14,604 nt of DNA from an uncultured Oscillospiraceae bacterium (GCA_900553255.1 USCI01000064.1:1-14604), one strand, 5' to 3'. Positions 1 to 6,782 are shown, numbered from the stretch's first letter. Notes: generated by a model not told the origin, from the sequence alone. Translations and numbers: made by a program.

Positions 1-1
1 A

Positions 2-58
2 CTTCACGACCAACTGACACTGAAAGAATACATAGACCCGTTTACGGGTAGCAAGTAA
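2..58 (+). CDS. tnpA: IS200/IS605-family transposase TnpA, C-terminal fragment (cut by window start)
   Basis: Only the last 18 codons and the TAA stop are inside the window. They read LHDQLTLKEYIDPFTGSK. This resembles the usual C-terminus of IS200-type TnpA in Firmicutes, which often ends in a QDxLSxxEYxDPF-like tail. The catalytic HUH motif and active-site tyrosine would lie upstream, outside the window, so it cannot be judged whether the transposase is intact. The identification rests on this short tail together with the right-end hairpin about 75 bases downstream. Confidence 0.6.
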   Translation, partial: LHDQLTLKEYIDPFTGSK

Positions 59-134
59 CAATCCCCTCGCAGGTGTCAGGCCGCAAAAGGCGCCTGCAGG
101 CGCTGCTAGTATCAGAGCCTTTCAGGCGTCTTCT

Positions 135-167
135 GTAAAGCCACCGGCTATGCCGGTGGATGTTTAC
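135..167 (+). repeat. IS right-end imperfect palindrome (hairpin)
   Basis: CCACCGGC (141-148) and GCCGGTGG (152-159) form a perfect 8-bp stem with a TAT loop. GTAAA (135-139) and TTTAC (163-167) extend it outside a small internal bulge. Position and shape fit the TnpA-binding subterminal hairpin of IS200/IS605-family elements. Confidence 0.65.
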
Positions 168-221
168 TTATATCAACTATATCACCCTTCCTGCAATACA
201 GTTGGCATGGAGGGCTTATTT

Positions 222-347
222 ATGACACCAAAAATCCCCATCTCCCGCAAACAACACAATAGGCCGCCCTGCTTTGAAAGGCTCATTCGGGAAAGCTTCA
301 ACGGGCAGTCTGTTATTCGGCGGCCTGTTGCTGGGGATCCGTTGTGA
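222..347 (+). CDS. Possible small ORF (41 aa), unknown
   Basis: This ATG follows a good Shine-Dalgarno sequence, GGAGGG at 209-214, with 7-nt spacing, and encodes a basic 41-residue peptide (MTPKIPISRK...VAGDPL). No family is recognised. A second frame over 305-438 reads a short hydrophobic stretch (GSLLFGGLLLGIRCE) and runs to a stop, so the region could instead be the decayed, frameshifted remnant of a larger gene cut by the neighbouring insertion. It lies between the insertion-sequence end and the marR promoter. The ribosome binding site is the only positive evidence for expression. Confidence 0.3.
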   Translation: MTPKIPISRKQHNRPPCFERLIRESFNGQSVIRRPVAGDPL

Positions 348-350
348 AGC

Positions 351-386
351 GGTTCAAAATATTCAGCACAAAATTTTGGCTGAACC
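351..386. repeat. AT-rich inverted repeat upstream of the marR promoter
   Basis: GGTTCA (351-356) and TGAACC (381-386) are perfect complements. A competing pair, TTCAGC (362-367) with GCTGAA (379-384), encloses the self-complementary CAAAATTTTG (369-378). No U-tract follows, so it is not an obvious terminator. It could be a regulator-binding site or a leftover of the interrupted locus. Confidence 0.35.
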
Positions 387-408
387 CACCCTAAAAACGA
401 TCAAATGT

Positions 409-423
409 AATATTGACAATATT
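409..423. promoter_or_regulatory. Candidate MarR operator overlapping the -35 box
   Basis: AATATTG-A-CAATATT is a perfect 7-bp inverted repeat around one central base and contains the whole -35 hexamer. MarR dimers typically bind AT-rich palindromes of about this size in their own promoters. Its position suggests autorepression by blocking RNA polymerase; binding itself is inferred. Confidence 0.6.
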
Positions 424-441
424 TTTGTCGTGCGCTAAAAT
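413..441 (+). promoter_or_regulatory. Sigma-A-type promoter of the marR-ABC operon
   Basis: TTGACA (413-418) and TAAAAT (436-441) are separated by 17 bp, very close to consensus. Transcription would start near 448, about 55 nt before the marR start codon. This placement rules out the upstream in-frame TTG at 442 as the translation start. Confidence 0.75.
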
Positions 442-501
442 TTGTTTGTTTCCGAACAATTACCCAAAAAGGCCGGAGTCTTGCCGTTGGAGAGGGGGAG
501 C

Positions 502-933
502 GTGCAAGTGGAGAAAGACTGTGGGATGTGGATCCACATCCTGTCCCACAAGCTGAAAAAGCGCATGAACGCCAACATGCAGAGCCTGGGACTCACCGGG
601 GTGCAGAGCCGCATCATGCACTACATCCTTGTGAAGTGCGCCGACGGGCCGGTGTTCCAGCGCGATGTGGAAAGCGCCTTCGGCATGAGCCGTTCCACAG
701 CCACCGGCATATTGCAGCTGATGGAAAAGAACGGCCTGATCCTGCGGGAGAGCGTAGCCAGCGATGCGCGGCTGAAAAGCCTGGTTCCTACGGATAAGGC
801 CGCACATCTTGATGCACAGATCGGCGAGTCCCTTCGCCAGACTGAGCAGCGGCTCACACAGGGCCTGTCTGACGAGCAAATTGCGCTGTTCCTGGAAACC
901 GTAGCGCATATGTCCGAGAATCTGGAGAAATAG
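502..933 (+). CDS. MarR-family transcriptional regulator
   Basis: This is a 143-residue winged helix-turn-helix regulator, probably a ligand-responsive repressor of its own operon. The recognition region is about residues 51-80 (FQRDVESAFGMSRSTATGIL). It is followed by a wing with the family's D.R...L..T pattern (SDARLKSLVPTDKA, about residues 87-100); the N- and C-terminal helices would form the dimer interface. I chose the GTG at 502 because GGAGAGG (489-495) sits about 6 nt upstream and because longer versions would start before the predicted transcription start. GTG at 508 is nearly as good. Two ABC half-transporter genes follow in the same direction, the common arrangement for MarR-controlled drug efflux. 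The inducing ligand cannot be read from the sequence. Confidence 0.88.
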   Translation: MQVEKDCGMWIHILSHKLKKRMNANMQSLGLTGVQSRIMHYILVKCADGPVFQRDVESAFGMSRSTATGILQLMEKNGLILRESVASDARLKSLVPTDKAAHLDAQIGESLRQTEQRLTQGLSDEQIALFLETVAHMSENLEK

Positions 934-971
934 TTGGCGCCCAGCCCGCATCTTCCCCGTATTATTTTTTA

Positions 972-997
972 CGATGCACCGCGCGCCGGGTGCGTCG
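972..997 (+). repeat. Intercistronic hairpin before the first ABC gene
   Basis: CGATGCACC (972-980) pairs with GGGTGCGTCG (989-997 region) over 9 positions, one of them G-U, with an 8-nt loop. It lies between the marR stop and the GGAGG at 1004-1008. No U-tract follows, so it more likely affects mRNA processing or relative expression than termination. Confidence 0.4.
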
Positions 998-1018
998 GGC
1001 TTTGGAGGAATGTCACAT

Positions 1019-2767
1019 ATGATAAAAACCCTTGCTCGCAGTATCCGCGAGTACAAAAAGACGGCTATTCTGACGCCGCTTTTGGTTATAGTCGAAGTGG
1101 TTCTGGAATGCATTATCCCGTTCATCATCGCCAAGCTGGTAAACGAGATGCAGGCCGGCTGCGGTATGGACGTGATTGTCCGGTATGGGATCCAGCTGGT
1201 GATCATGGCGGTTTTGTCCCTGGTTTTCGGCGTTGCGGCCGGCAACACCTGCGCCACCGCGTCCACAGGCTTTGCGCGCAACCTGCGCAAGGACATGTTT
1301 TACCGCATCCAGGACTATTCTTTTGAAAACATCGACAAATTCTCGGTATCCAGCCTGGTAACGCGGATGACCACCGATGTTGTGAACGTGCAGATGTCGT
1401 TCATGATGATTATCCGCGTGGCCATCCGCGGCCCGTTGATGCTGATCTTCTCATTCATTATGGGATTTGCCATGGGCGGGCGCCTGGCCATGATTTTCCT
1501 GGTTACCATTCCGCTGCTGAGCATCGGACTGATCTTGGTCATCCGTGCGGCCACGCCGATTTTCCGGCGGGTATTCCGCAAATATGACGCGCTCAACGAC
1601 TCGGTGCAGGAAAACGTGCAGGCCATGCGCGTGGTAAAAAGCTATGTGCGTGAGGACTACGAGAAAAAGAAATTCGCCGCCGCCGCCGAGGATGTTTGCA
1701 AAGACTTTACCCGTGCCGAGCGGATCATGGCGCTTAACAACCCCATGATGCAGTTTTGTGTGTATGCGGGCATGGTGTTTGTGCTGTCTTTCGGTTCGTA
1801 TGCCGTAATCACCAGCCGGGGCACTGAAATTGCCGTGGGGCAGATGTCCGCCATCCTTACATACAGCTTTCAGATTCTTATGAGTCTGATGATGCTGTCG
1901 ATGGTGTTCGTGATGATCACCATGTCGATGGAATCGGCTGAGCGTATCGTGGAGGTTCTGAAGGAAAAAAGCAATCTGACCAGCCCTGAGAATGCTCTCA
2001 CCGAGGTAAAGGACGGCTCGATCGATTTCGACAACGTCAGTTTCAAGTATTCCCAGAAGGCGGAGCGCATGGCGCTGTCCGAGGTAAACCTGCACATCAA
2101 ATCCGGCGAGGTCATCGGTATTTTGGGCGGCACCGGTTCCTCCAAATCGACGCTGGTGCAGCTGATCCCCCGCTTGTATGACGTCACCGAAGGCTGTGTC
2201 AGGGTGGGCGGCGAGGACGTGCGCAGGTACGACCTGGAAGCGCTTCGCAACAATGTGGCTGTGGTGCTGCAGAAAAACGTGCTGTTCAGCGGCACCATCA
2301 AGGATAATCTGCGCTGGGGCAATCCCGACGCCACCGACGAAGAGATGGTGGAAGCCTGTAAGCTGGCGCAGGCCGACGAGTTTATCCAGCAGTTCCCGAA
2401 TAAGTATGACACGTGGATCGAACAGGGCGGTGCCAACGTTTCCGGCGGCCAGAAGCAGCGGCTGTGCATCGCACGTGCGCTTATGAAAAAGCCAAAGGTG
2501 CTGATCCTGGACGATTCGACCAGCGCCGTGGATACGCGCACCGACGCCTTGATCCGTCAGGGGTTCCGCGAATTCATCCCCGATACCACGAAAATCATCA
2601 TTGCGCAGCGCGTCGCCTCCGTGCAGGACGCCGACCGCATCATCGTAATGGACGGCGGGCGCATCAGCGCCATCGGCAATCATGACGAATTGATGAAGAC
2701 CAGCGAGATTTATCGCGAGGTGTATACCTCTCAGAACAAGGCAGGTGATCAAGATGGCGAAAAATAA
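1019..2767 (+). CDS. Heterodimeric ABC exporter, subunit with degenerate ATP site (TM287-like)
   Basis: This 582-residue half-transporter has an N-terminal six-helix exporter domain (about residues 15-310) and a C-terminal nucleotide-binding domain. The Walker A is GGTGSSKST (370-378). The ABC signature is VSGGQ and the Walker B is LILDDSTSAVD. The usual catalytic glutamate is Asp499 and the switch histidine is Gln530 (IIAQR). Both changes are hallmarks of the degenerate partner in heterodimeric exporters such as TM287/288, so this subunit should need the next gene product. The ATG at 1019 has GGAGG at 1004-1008 with 10-nt spacing; the ATG at 1010 is too close to it. The last 14 bases overlap the next gene, implying translational coupling. 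Likely role: export of drugs or other amphipathic compounds across the cytoplasmic membrane. The substrate is unknown. Confidence 0.92.
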   Translation: MIKTLARSIREYKKTAILTPLLVIVEVVLECIIPFIIAKLVNEMQAGCGMDVIVRYGIQLVIMAVLSLVFGVAAGNTCATASTGFARNLRKDMFYRIQDYSFENIDKFSVSSLVTRMTTDVVNVQMSFMMIIRVAIRGPLMLIFSFIMGFAMGGRLAMIFLVTIPLLSIGLILVIRAATPIFRRVFRKYDALNDSVQENVQAMRVVKSYVREDYEKKKFAAAAEDVCKDFTRAERIMALNNPMMQFCVYAGMVFVLSFGSYAVITSRGTEIAVGQMSAILTYSFQILMSLMMLSMVFVMITMSMESAERIVEVLKEKSNLTSPENALTEVKDGSIDFDNVSFKYSQKAERMALSEVNLHIKSGEVIGILGGTGSSKSTLVQLIPRLYDVTEGCVRVGGEDVRRYDLEALRNNVAVVLQKNVLFSGTIKDNLRWGNPDATDEEMVEACKLAQADEFIQQFPNKYDTWIEQGGANVSGGQKQRLCIARALMKKPKVLILDDSTSAVDTRTDALIRQGFREFIPDTTKIIIAQRVASVQDADRIIVMDGGRISAIGNHDELMKTSEIYREVYTSQNKAGDQDGEK

Positions 2768-4727
2768 AACCACATCCACTCCCACGTCCGCTCCTGCCAC
2801 GACGGCCCGGGGACAGCGCGCGCCCAAGGGCGTGCTGCGCCGGCTGCTGCGCACGCTGTTTGAGTTTTATCCGGTGCTGCTTCCCATCACGCTTGTGTGC
2901 ATCCTCATCAACGCGATTGTCAGCGCCGCGCCGGCTGTGTTTTTGCAGAATGTCATCGCCGTTGTGGATGAAAGCTATAAAAGCGGCGACTGGGCGTCGG
3001 TTTCCGGACGCATCCTCACATACGTGGTCATTTTGGTGGTTATGTATGTCATCAGCCTGATCGCCGGCGCGTTCTACACCCAGTTGATGGCGATCATCAC
3101 GCAGGGCTCCCTGAAAAAGCTGCGTGAAAAAATGTTCAGCCACATGCAGGACCTGCCCATCAAATACTTTGACACCAATGGCCACGGCGATATCATGAGC
3201 TATTACACCAACGACGTGGACACCCTGCGCCAGCTGATCAGCCAGAGCCTGCCGCAGATAACCATCTCCGGCATCACGCTGCTCGTGGTGTTCGGCATCA
3301 TGGTATATTACAGCGTTATTCTTGCGCTGCTGGTGGTTGTGGGGGTCATCTGCATGGCGTTCGCGGCCCGGGCCATCACCAACCGTTCCTCCAAATACTT
3401 CCTGCGTCAGCAGGTCACGCTGGCCAAGGCCGAGGCTTTTATGGAGGAAATGATGACCGGCCAGAAGGTCATCAAGGTGTTCTGCCATGAGGAGGGCGCC
3501 AAGGCCGACTTCGATAAGGTGAACGGCGAGATTTTCTTTAACGCCCGCAACGGCAACCGCTTCGCTAATATCCTGATGCCCCTGCTGGGCAACATCGGCA
3601 ACGTGATGTATGTTGTGGTGGCCCTGGTGGGCGGTGCGTTGCTGCTGACCAATGCGGTGCCAAACATCAGCATTTCCGGCATAATCTCCGGTGCCAGCAT
3701 TTCCGAGATGGTCTTCAGCATCAGCATCGTGGTGTCGTTTTTGAACATGACAAAGCAGTTCGCCGGCGCCATCGGACAGGTGTCCAACCAGATCAACATG
3801 GTCATCATGGGCCTTGCGGGCGCACACCGCATCTTTGCTCTGCTCGACGAGCAGCCCGAGACCGACGAGGGCTATGTCACTCTGGTGAATGCCAAGGAGA
3901 ATGCCGACGGAAGCCTGAGCGAGTGCAAGGAGCGCACCAACGTCTGGGCGTGGAAGCATCCGCACCACGACGGCACCGTCACCTATACCCGCCTGCAGGG
4001 CGATGTGCGCTTCTTCGACGTCGATTTCGGGTATACGCCGGAAAAGACCGTGCTGCATAATATTTCCCTGTATGCCAAGCCCGGCCAGAAGGTGGCCTTC
4101 GTCGGCTCTACCGGAGCGGGCAAAACCACCATTACGAACCTCATTAACCGTTTCTATGATATTGAAGACGGCAAGATCCGGTATGACGGCATCAATATCA
4201 ATAAGATCAAGAAAGCCGATCTGCGGCATAGCCTGGGCATCGTGCTGCAGGATACCAACCTTTTCACCGGCACGGTGATGGAGAACATCCGTTACGGCAA
4301 CCTGGATGCGTGTGATGAAGAGTGCATCGCCGCAGCACAGCTCGCCGGCGCCGATGATTTTATCCGGCGTCTGCCGGAGGGCTACAACACCATGCTCACA
4401 GGCAACGGCGCGAATCTCAGCCAGGGACAGCGGCAGTTGCTTGCCATCGCGCGTGCGGCTGTGGCCGATCCGCCTGTGATGATCATGGATGAGGCGACGA
4501 GCTCCATTGATACGCGCACCGAAGCCATTGTGCAGCGCGGTATGGATGCGCTGATGACCGGGCGCACGGTGTTTGTCATCGCACACCGTCTCTCCACCGT
4601 CCAGAATTCCAACGCCATTATGGTGCTGGATCACGGCCGCATCATCGAGCGGGGCACACATGAGGATCTTCTTAAACTGAAGGGCACATATTATCAGCTG
4701 TATACCGGCGCGCTGGAGCTGGATTAA
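2754..4727 (+). CDS. Heterodimeric ABC exporter, canonical subunit (TM288-like)
   Basis: This 657-residue half-transporter follows and overlaps its partner. A charged N-terminal tail of about 30 residues (rich in Thr, Ala, Pro and Arg) precedes six transmembrane helices. A linker rich in Trp and His (about residues 380-415, WAWKHPHHDGTVTY) lies before the nucleotide-binding domain; such inserts are seen in this subfamily. ATP-site motifs are canonical: Walker A GSTGAGKTT (451-459), Walker B MIMDEATSSID with Glu580, and His611 in the H-loop. The signature reads LSQGQ rather than LSGGQ, which is the version expected opposite the degenerate Walker site of the partner. ATG 2754 was chosen with AGGTGA at 2743-2748 as ribosome binding site; GTG 2745 is an in-frame alternative. 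It ends just before a terminator. Confidence 0.92.
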   Translation: MAKNKTTSTPTSAPATTARGQRAPKGVLRRLLRTLFEFYPVLLPITLVCILINAIVSAAPAVFLQNVIAVVDESYKSGDWASVSGRILTYVVILVVMYVISLIAGAFYTQLMAIITQGSLKKLREKMFSHMQDLPIKYFDTNGHGDIMSYYTNDVDTLRQLISQSLPQITISGITLLVVFGIMVYYSVILALLVVVGVICMAFAARAITNRSSKYFLRQQVTLAKAEAFMEEMMTGQKVIKVFCHEEGAKADFDKVNGEIFFNARNGNRFANILMPLLGNIGNVMYVVVALVGGALLLTNAVPNISISGIISGASISEMVFSISIVVSFLNMTKQFAGAIGQVSNQINMVIMGLAGAHRIFALLDEQPETDEGYVTLVNAKENADGSLSECKERTNVWAWKHPHHDGTVTYTRLQGDVRFFDVDFGYTPEKTVLHNISLYAKPGQKVAFVGSTGAGKTTITNLINRFYDIEDGKIRYDGININKIKKADLRHSLGIVLQDTNLFTGTVMENIRYGNLDACDEECIAAAQLAGADDFIRRLPEGYNTMLTGNGANLSQGQRQLLAIARAAVADPPVMIMDEATSSIDTRTEAIVQRGMDALMTGRTVFVIAHRLSTVQNSNAIMVLDHGRIIERGTHEDLLKLKGTYYQLYTGALELD

Positions 4728-4741
4728 TCGGCTTGAAACCG

Positions 4742-4793
4742 GGGTCGGAATGGGGAACGCCAAAATGAGGCGATCCGAATTCCGGCCCTTTTT
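4742..4793 (+). terminator. Rho-independent terminator of the marR-ABC operon
   Basis: GGGTCGGAAT (4742-4751) pairs with ATTCCGGCCC (4779-4788), with one G-U pair, and is followed by TTTTT (4789-4793). A smaller stem, CGCC (4758-4761) with GGCG (4769-4772), sits in the loop. It begins 14 bases after the second ABC stop codon. Confidence 0.8.
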
Positions 4794-4874
4794 CCATGTG
4801 ATCCTCCCGGGAACCTTATTTCCGCTGCGTCATACAGTAATAGTAGACGGCGTTGACAGGAAAGGAGGAGAAGT

Positions 4875-5420
4875 ATGTGTGACGGATGTACCCCGCAGCA
4901 GATCAGCCTGATGAATGCCATCCGGCAGCTGTGGGAACAGCATGTCTACTGGACGCGTTTTTTCATCATCAGTACGGCGGCGGATCTGCGTGATTTAGAG
5001 CCGGTCACAAACCGGCTGCTCCAAAACCCGAAGGATTTTGCCCGGCTGCTTAAGCCGCTTTTCGGCGAAAAAGCGGCCGGACAGTTCCAGGAGCTTTTTA
5101 CGCAGCATCTGCGGATAGCCGCTGATCTGGTAAACGCCGCGAAGCATGGCGAAGCGGCCAAGGCAAAGGAAGCCCGCATAAAATGGTATAAAAATGCGGA
5201 GGATATCGCCCGGTTTCTCGCTTGCATAAACCCGTGCTGGGATGAGGCCAAATGGAAAACCATGCTGTACAGCCAGCTGGAAATGACGGAAAAAGAGGCG
5301 GCGCTGCGCCTGCAGGGGGATTACACGGCCGATATCCGGCTGTTCGGCAGCATCGAAAACGAAGCGCTGAAAATGGCGGAGTATATGTTTTGCGGTATTC
5401 GCAAATGCTGCCTCTGCTGA
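4875..5420 (+). CDS. Conserved protein of unknown function (181 aa, helical, Cys-rich termini)
   Basis: An excellent ribosome binding site (AAAGGAGG, 4861-4868, 6-nt spacing) fixes the ATG. The predicted soluble, mostly alpha-helical protein has no signal peptide or membrane segment. It resembles a small family of uncharacterised Firmicutes proteins sharing the pattern LWEQHVxWTR near the N-terminus (here residues 19-28), a central RLLxNPKDF motif (about 48-56), NAxxIAxFLxxINP (about 106-119) and ALKMAE near the C-terminus; this is from memory. Some homologues carry the label acetylglutamate kinase, but no kinase motif is visible. The ends hold several cysteines (MCDGC and KCCLC), which may bind metal or be chance. 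It stands alone after the ABC operon terminator, and no clear promoter was found in 4794-4860. Confidence 0.75.
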   Translation: MCDGCTPQQISLMNAIRQLWEQHVYWTRFFIISTAADLRDLEPVTNRLLQNPKDFARLLKPLFGEKAAGQFQELFTQHLRIAADLVNAAKHGEAAKAKEARIKWYKNAEDIARFLACINPCWDEAKWKTMLYSQLEMTEKEAALRLQGDYTADIRLFGSIENEALKMAEYMFCGIRKCCLC

Positions 5421-5498
5421 GGGGCGTACATTGCTTATACACCCGGATTATGGTACCGCAGGGAGGAGCTGAACCTTCGGTATCCTGCCGCCCCGGCT

Positions 5499-5542
5499 AG
5501 CCGCCGGCAATTCGTGAGGAGTTGCCGGCGGCTTTACTTTTT
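5499..5542 (+). terminator. Terminator-like hairpin (copy 1 of a dispersed hairpin)
   Basis: AGCCGCCGGCAA (5499-5510) and TTGCCGGCGGCT (5522-5533) form a perfect 12-bp stem with an 11-nt loop (TTCGTGAGGAG), followed by TTACTTTTT. It is the likely terminator of the gene ending at 5420, though it lies about 80 bases downstream. A close relative with almost the same loop lies on the opposite strand at 8843-8875. Confidence 0.75.
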
Positions 5543-5715
5543 GCCGTTCAACCGGGGGCAGGTATCCTTTTCGTCAACCCAACGCTGCCGCGGCTATGTA
5601 CCGTTTGTAATGACGGTTCATTTTGAAAAGGCCGTCGGCTCACGCATGCCGTCGCCCCTTCTTCCCGGAAAAAGGCACGCCGCACTGCGCCTGTTCACAT
5701 ACAAGCGTGCTCGCA

Positions 5716-5741
5716 GCGGCGGTGTTTGCCGCCGCCTTTTT
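5716..5741 (+). terminator. Rho-independent terminator without an obvious gene
   Basis: GCGGCGG (5716-5722) pairs perfectly with CCGCCGC (5729-5735) across a 6-nt loop, followed by C and TTTTT (5737-5741). It has the right form for a plus-strand terminator, but no plus-strand gene ends nearby. Confidence 0.65.
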
Positions 5742-5762
5742 GCGGTGCCCGTGGGGAGGGGC

Positions 5763-5800
5763 CGGCCGGCATTGGCTTGGGATGGACTTCCGGCCGTTTT
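5763..5800 (+). terminator. Weak terminator-like hairpin
   Basis: CGGCCGG (5763-5769) pairs with CCGGCCG (5790-5796) across a 20-nt loop and is followed by TTTT. The stem is short, the loop is large and the U-tract is brief, so it may be incidental in GC-rich DNA. Confidence 0.3.
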
Positions 5801-5838
5801 CAGGGGATACCGCGCCGAACACCCGGCAAAAGAATGTG

Positions 5839-5866
5839 TTGCTTTCCGGTGGGTGTATGCTATACT
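5839..5866 (+). promoter_or_regulatory. Promoter with extended -10 upstream of the six-TM protein gene
   Basis: TTGCTT (5839-5844), a 16-bp spacer, and TATACT (5861-5866) preceded by TGC, an extended -10. Transcription would start about 40 nt before the ATG at 5915. The same TGC-TATACT box recurs before the DAHP synthase gene. Confidence 0.65.
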
Positions 5867-5914
5867 GAAGAAAGAAGGTGGGAAGAAGAGCAGGCGGAAA
5901 GAAGGGAAACCCCA

Positions 5915-6658
5915 ATGAAGAAAGTGTTGTTGATCTTCGGACTGCTTTATATACTGGCTTTCGTGAGCGTCCAGATCAATGCCGGTTTGGGCGTCTTTCC
6001 CGAAGAAATCTTTTCCGGTGTCGTCGCCGGCGTTTTTTGGGGCGGGACACTGCTGTATGTGGTCATAAAAAACAGGCACCGCTTGCTGGGGGTGATCAAA
6101 AGAGGTGTCGTCGGCCTGTCGTCGCTTAAGTCCAAAGCGGCCGCGGGGGAAAATCCTGCCGCCGGCCCGGACGCCTTCCAGCCGCCAACGGCGAGGAAAA
6201 GAACGGATAAGGTACTGATCGGCGTTTTTTCCCTGTCGATCGGCATTCAGCTTTTCTCTTTTTTGGCAATGACCGCAGTTGTTAACCTGGTTGGCCTGGC
6301 AGCCTCTGTGCCCGGCCTTATTTTCCCGCTCCTGGTTCCGGCTGTCCTGTCCCTGGCGACCTCTGTGTTAACGGTACACCTGCATGTAAGGAAAAAGCGG
6401 ATCCCATACAGCGCCGGGGATATCGGCATAAACGGTCTGTTTGCCTTTGCCATAACGGCCCCTGCCGTGGCGACGCTTTTTTTCGTATGGTTAATAGTAG
6501 CCCTTGTTTCCTTGCTTACCGGCCCGGTTTTCAACGGGTGGTTCCTTTTTGCATTTTTCTGCATTTTGTTTGGGGCAGTGCTGGCGTGTGCCATAGCGGC
6601 CGGCGGCCTGATATTGGGGATAATAGGGTATATGCGCCTGCTTAAAAAAAGACGGTAG
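5915..6658 (+). CDS. Predicted six-transmembrane protein, unknown function (247 aa)
   Basis: The ATG at 5915 has AAGGGA (5902-5907) upstream and lies downstream of a promoter. The protein starts with a hydrophobic segment (MKKVLLIFGLLYILAFVSV), then a second helix at about residues 32-52. A basic and Pro/Ala-rich cytoplasmic-type loop (about 53-98, including KSKAAAGENPAAGPDAF) follows, then about four more helices up to the C-terminal KKRR. No domain family is recognised and no conserved polar residues within the helices suggest a transporter or enzyme. It is apparently monocistronic, with a promoter at 5839-5866 and a terminator structure at 6673-6718. A longer in-frame extension back to 5726 exists but would cross the promoter and read as low-quality sequence. 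Confidence 0.65.
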   Translation: MKKVLLIFGLLYILAFVSVQINAGLGVFPEEIFSGVVAGVFWGGTLLYVVIKNRHRLLGVIKRGVVGLSSLKSKAAAGENPAAGPDAFQPPTARKRTDKVLIGVFSLSIGIQLFSFLAMTAVVNLVGLAASVPGLIFPLLVPAVLSLATSVLTVHLHVRKKRIPYSAGDIGINGLFAFAITAPAVATLFFVWLIVALVSLLTGPVFNGWFLFAFFCILFGAVLACAIAAGGLILGIIGYMRLLKKRR

Positions 6659-6672
6659 CCGGCCTGCCTTTG

Positions 6673-6718
6673 CCGCCGGTTCGTAAAACCGGCGGTTGTC
6701 TGCCGCCGGTTCTTTTTT
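6673..6718 (+). terminator. Three-arm terminator / possible attenuator
   Basis: CCGCCGGTT occurs twice (6673-6681 and 6703-6711) around one complementary AACCGGCGG (6687-6695). The middle arm can pair with either copy, with loops of 5 and 7 nt. Only the second pairing abuts the U-run (6713-6718). It begins 14 bases after the stop at 6658 and is most simply the terminator of that gene, with the upstream arm as a possible antiterminator. Confidence 0.7.
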
Positions 6719-6749
6719 ATCGGCAGCGGGAAGCGCCCGGCAAATCCGT

Positions 6750-6778
6750 TTGGTAAAATGCGGGTTTTGTGCTATACT
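6750..6778 (+). promoter_or_regulatory. Promoter of the DAHP synthase gene (extended -10)
   Basis: TTGGTA (6750-6755), a 17-bp spacer, and TATACT (6773-6778) preceded by TGC. Transcription would start near 6785, giving a leader of about 64 nt. Confidence 0.75.
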
Positions 6779-6782
6779 GTTG

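Larger units (their letters stand above)
1..167 (+). mobile_element. Right end of an IS200/IS605-family insertion sequence (partial)
   Basis: The window opens inside an insertion sequence. It holds the last codons of a TnpA-like Y1 transposase (2-58), about 75 bases of non-coding DNA, and a subterminal hairpin typical of the right end of this family. The non-coding part includes a 14-bp perfect palindrome at 90-103. Members of this family transpose as single strands and recognise imperfect end hairpins rather than terminal inverted repeats. The exact right boundary cannot be fixed without an empty site; it probably lies just after the hairpin, around 167-185. No tnpB lies on this side. Confidence 0.7.
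5421..5838. other. Gene-poor interval with terminator-like hairpins
   Basis: No convincing protein-coding gene is seen on either strand between the stop at 5420 and the promoter at 5839. Open frames here lack ribosome binding sites and recognisable sequence. The interval holds the hairpin at 5499-5542, a second at 5716-5741 and a weaker third at 5763-5800. An imperfect pair TACCG/CGGTA also brackets a GGGAGGAG sequence around 5452-5482. The stretch 5543-5715 between two terminators could encode a small RNA, but no strong promoter was identified. Confidence 0.45.

Noticed and set aside
442..501. In-frame TTG at 442 as the marR start
   Set aside because: It overlaps the end of the -10 box and would lie before the predicted transcription start, and it has no ribosome binding site. 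GTG 502 has one.
1451..4763. Long minus-strand open frames opposite the ABC genes
   Set aside because: They are the antisense of strongly recognisable ABC exporters, are rich in His, Gln and Ala as expected of antisense of GC-rich genes, and show no domain.
4853..4858. TTGACA before the gene at 4875 as a -35 box
   Set aside because: It lies only 16 bases before the start codon and overlaps the approach to the ribosome binding site, so no leader or -10 could fit.
5514..5918. Plus-strand 134-codon frame in the gene-poor interval
   Set aside because: It runs through the 5716-5741 terminator and the 5839-5866 promoter, has no ribosome binding site, and its sequence is Arg-rich and non-protein-like.
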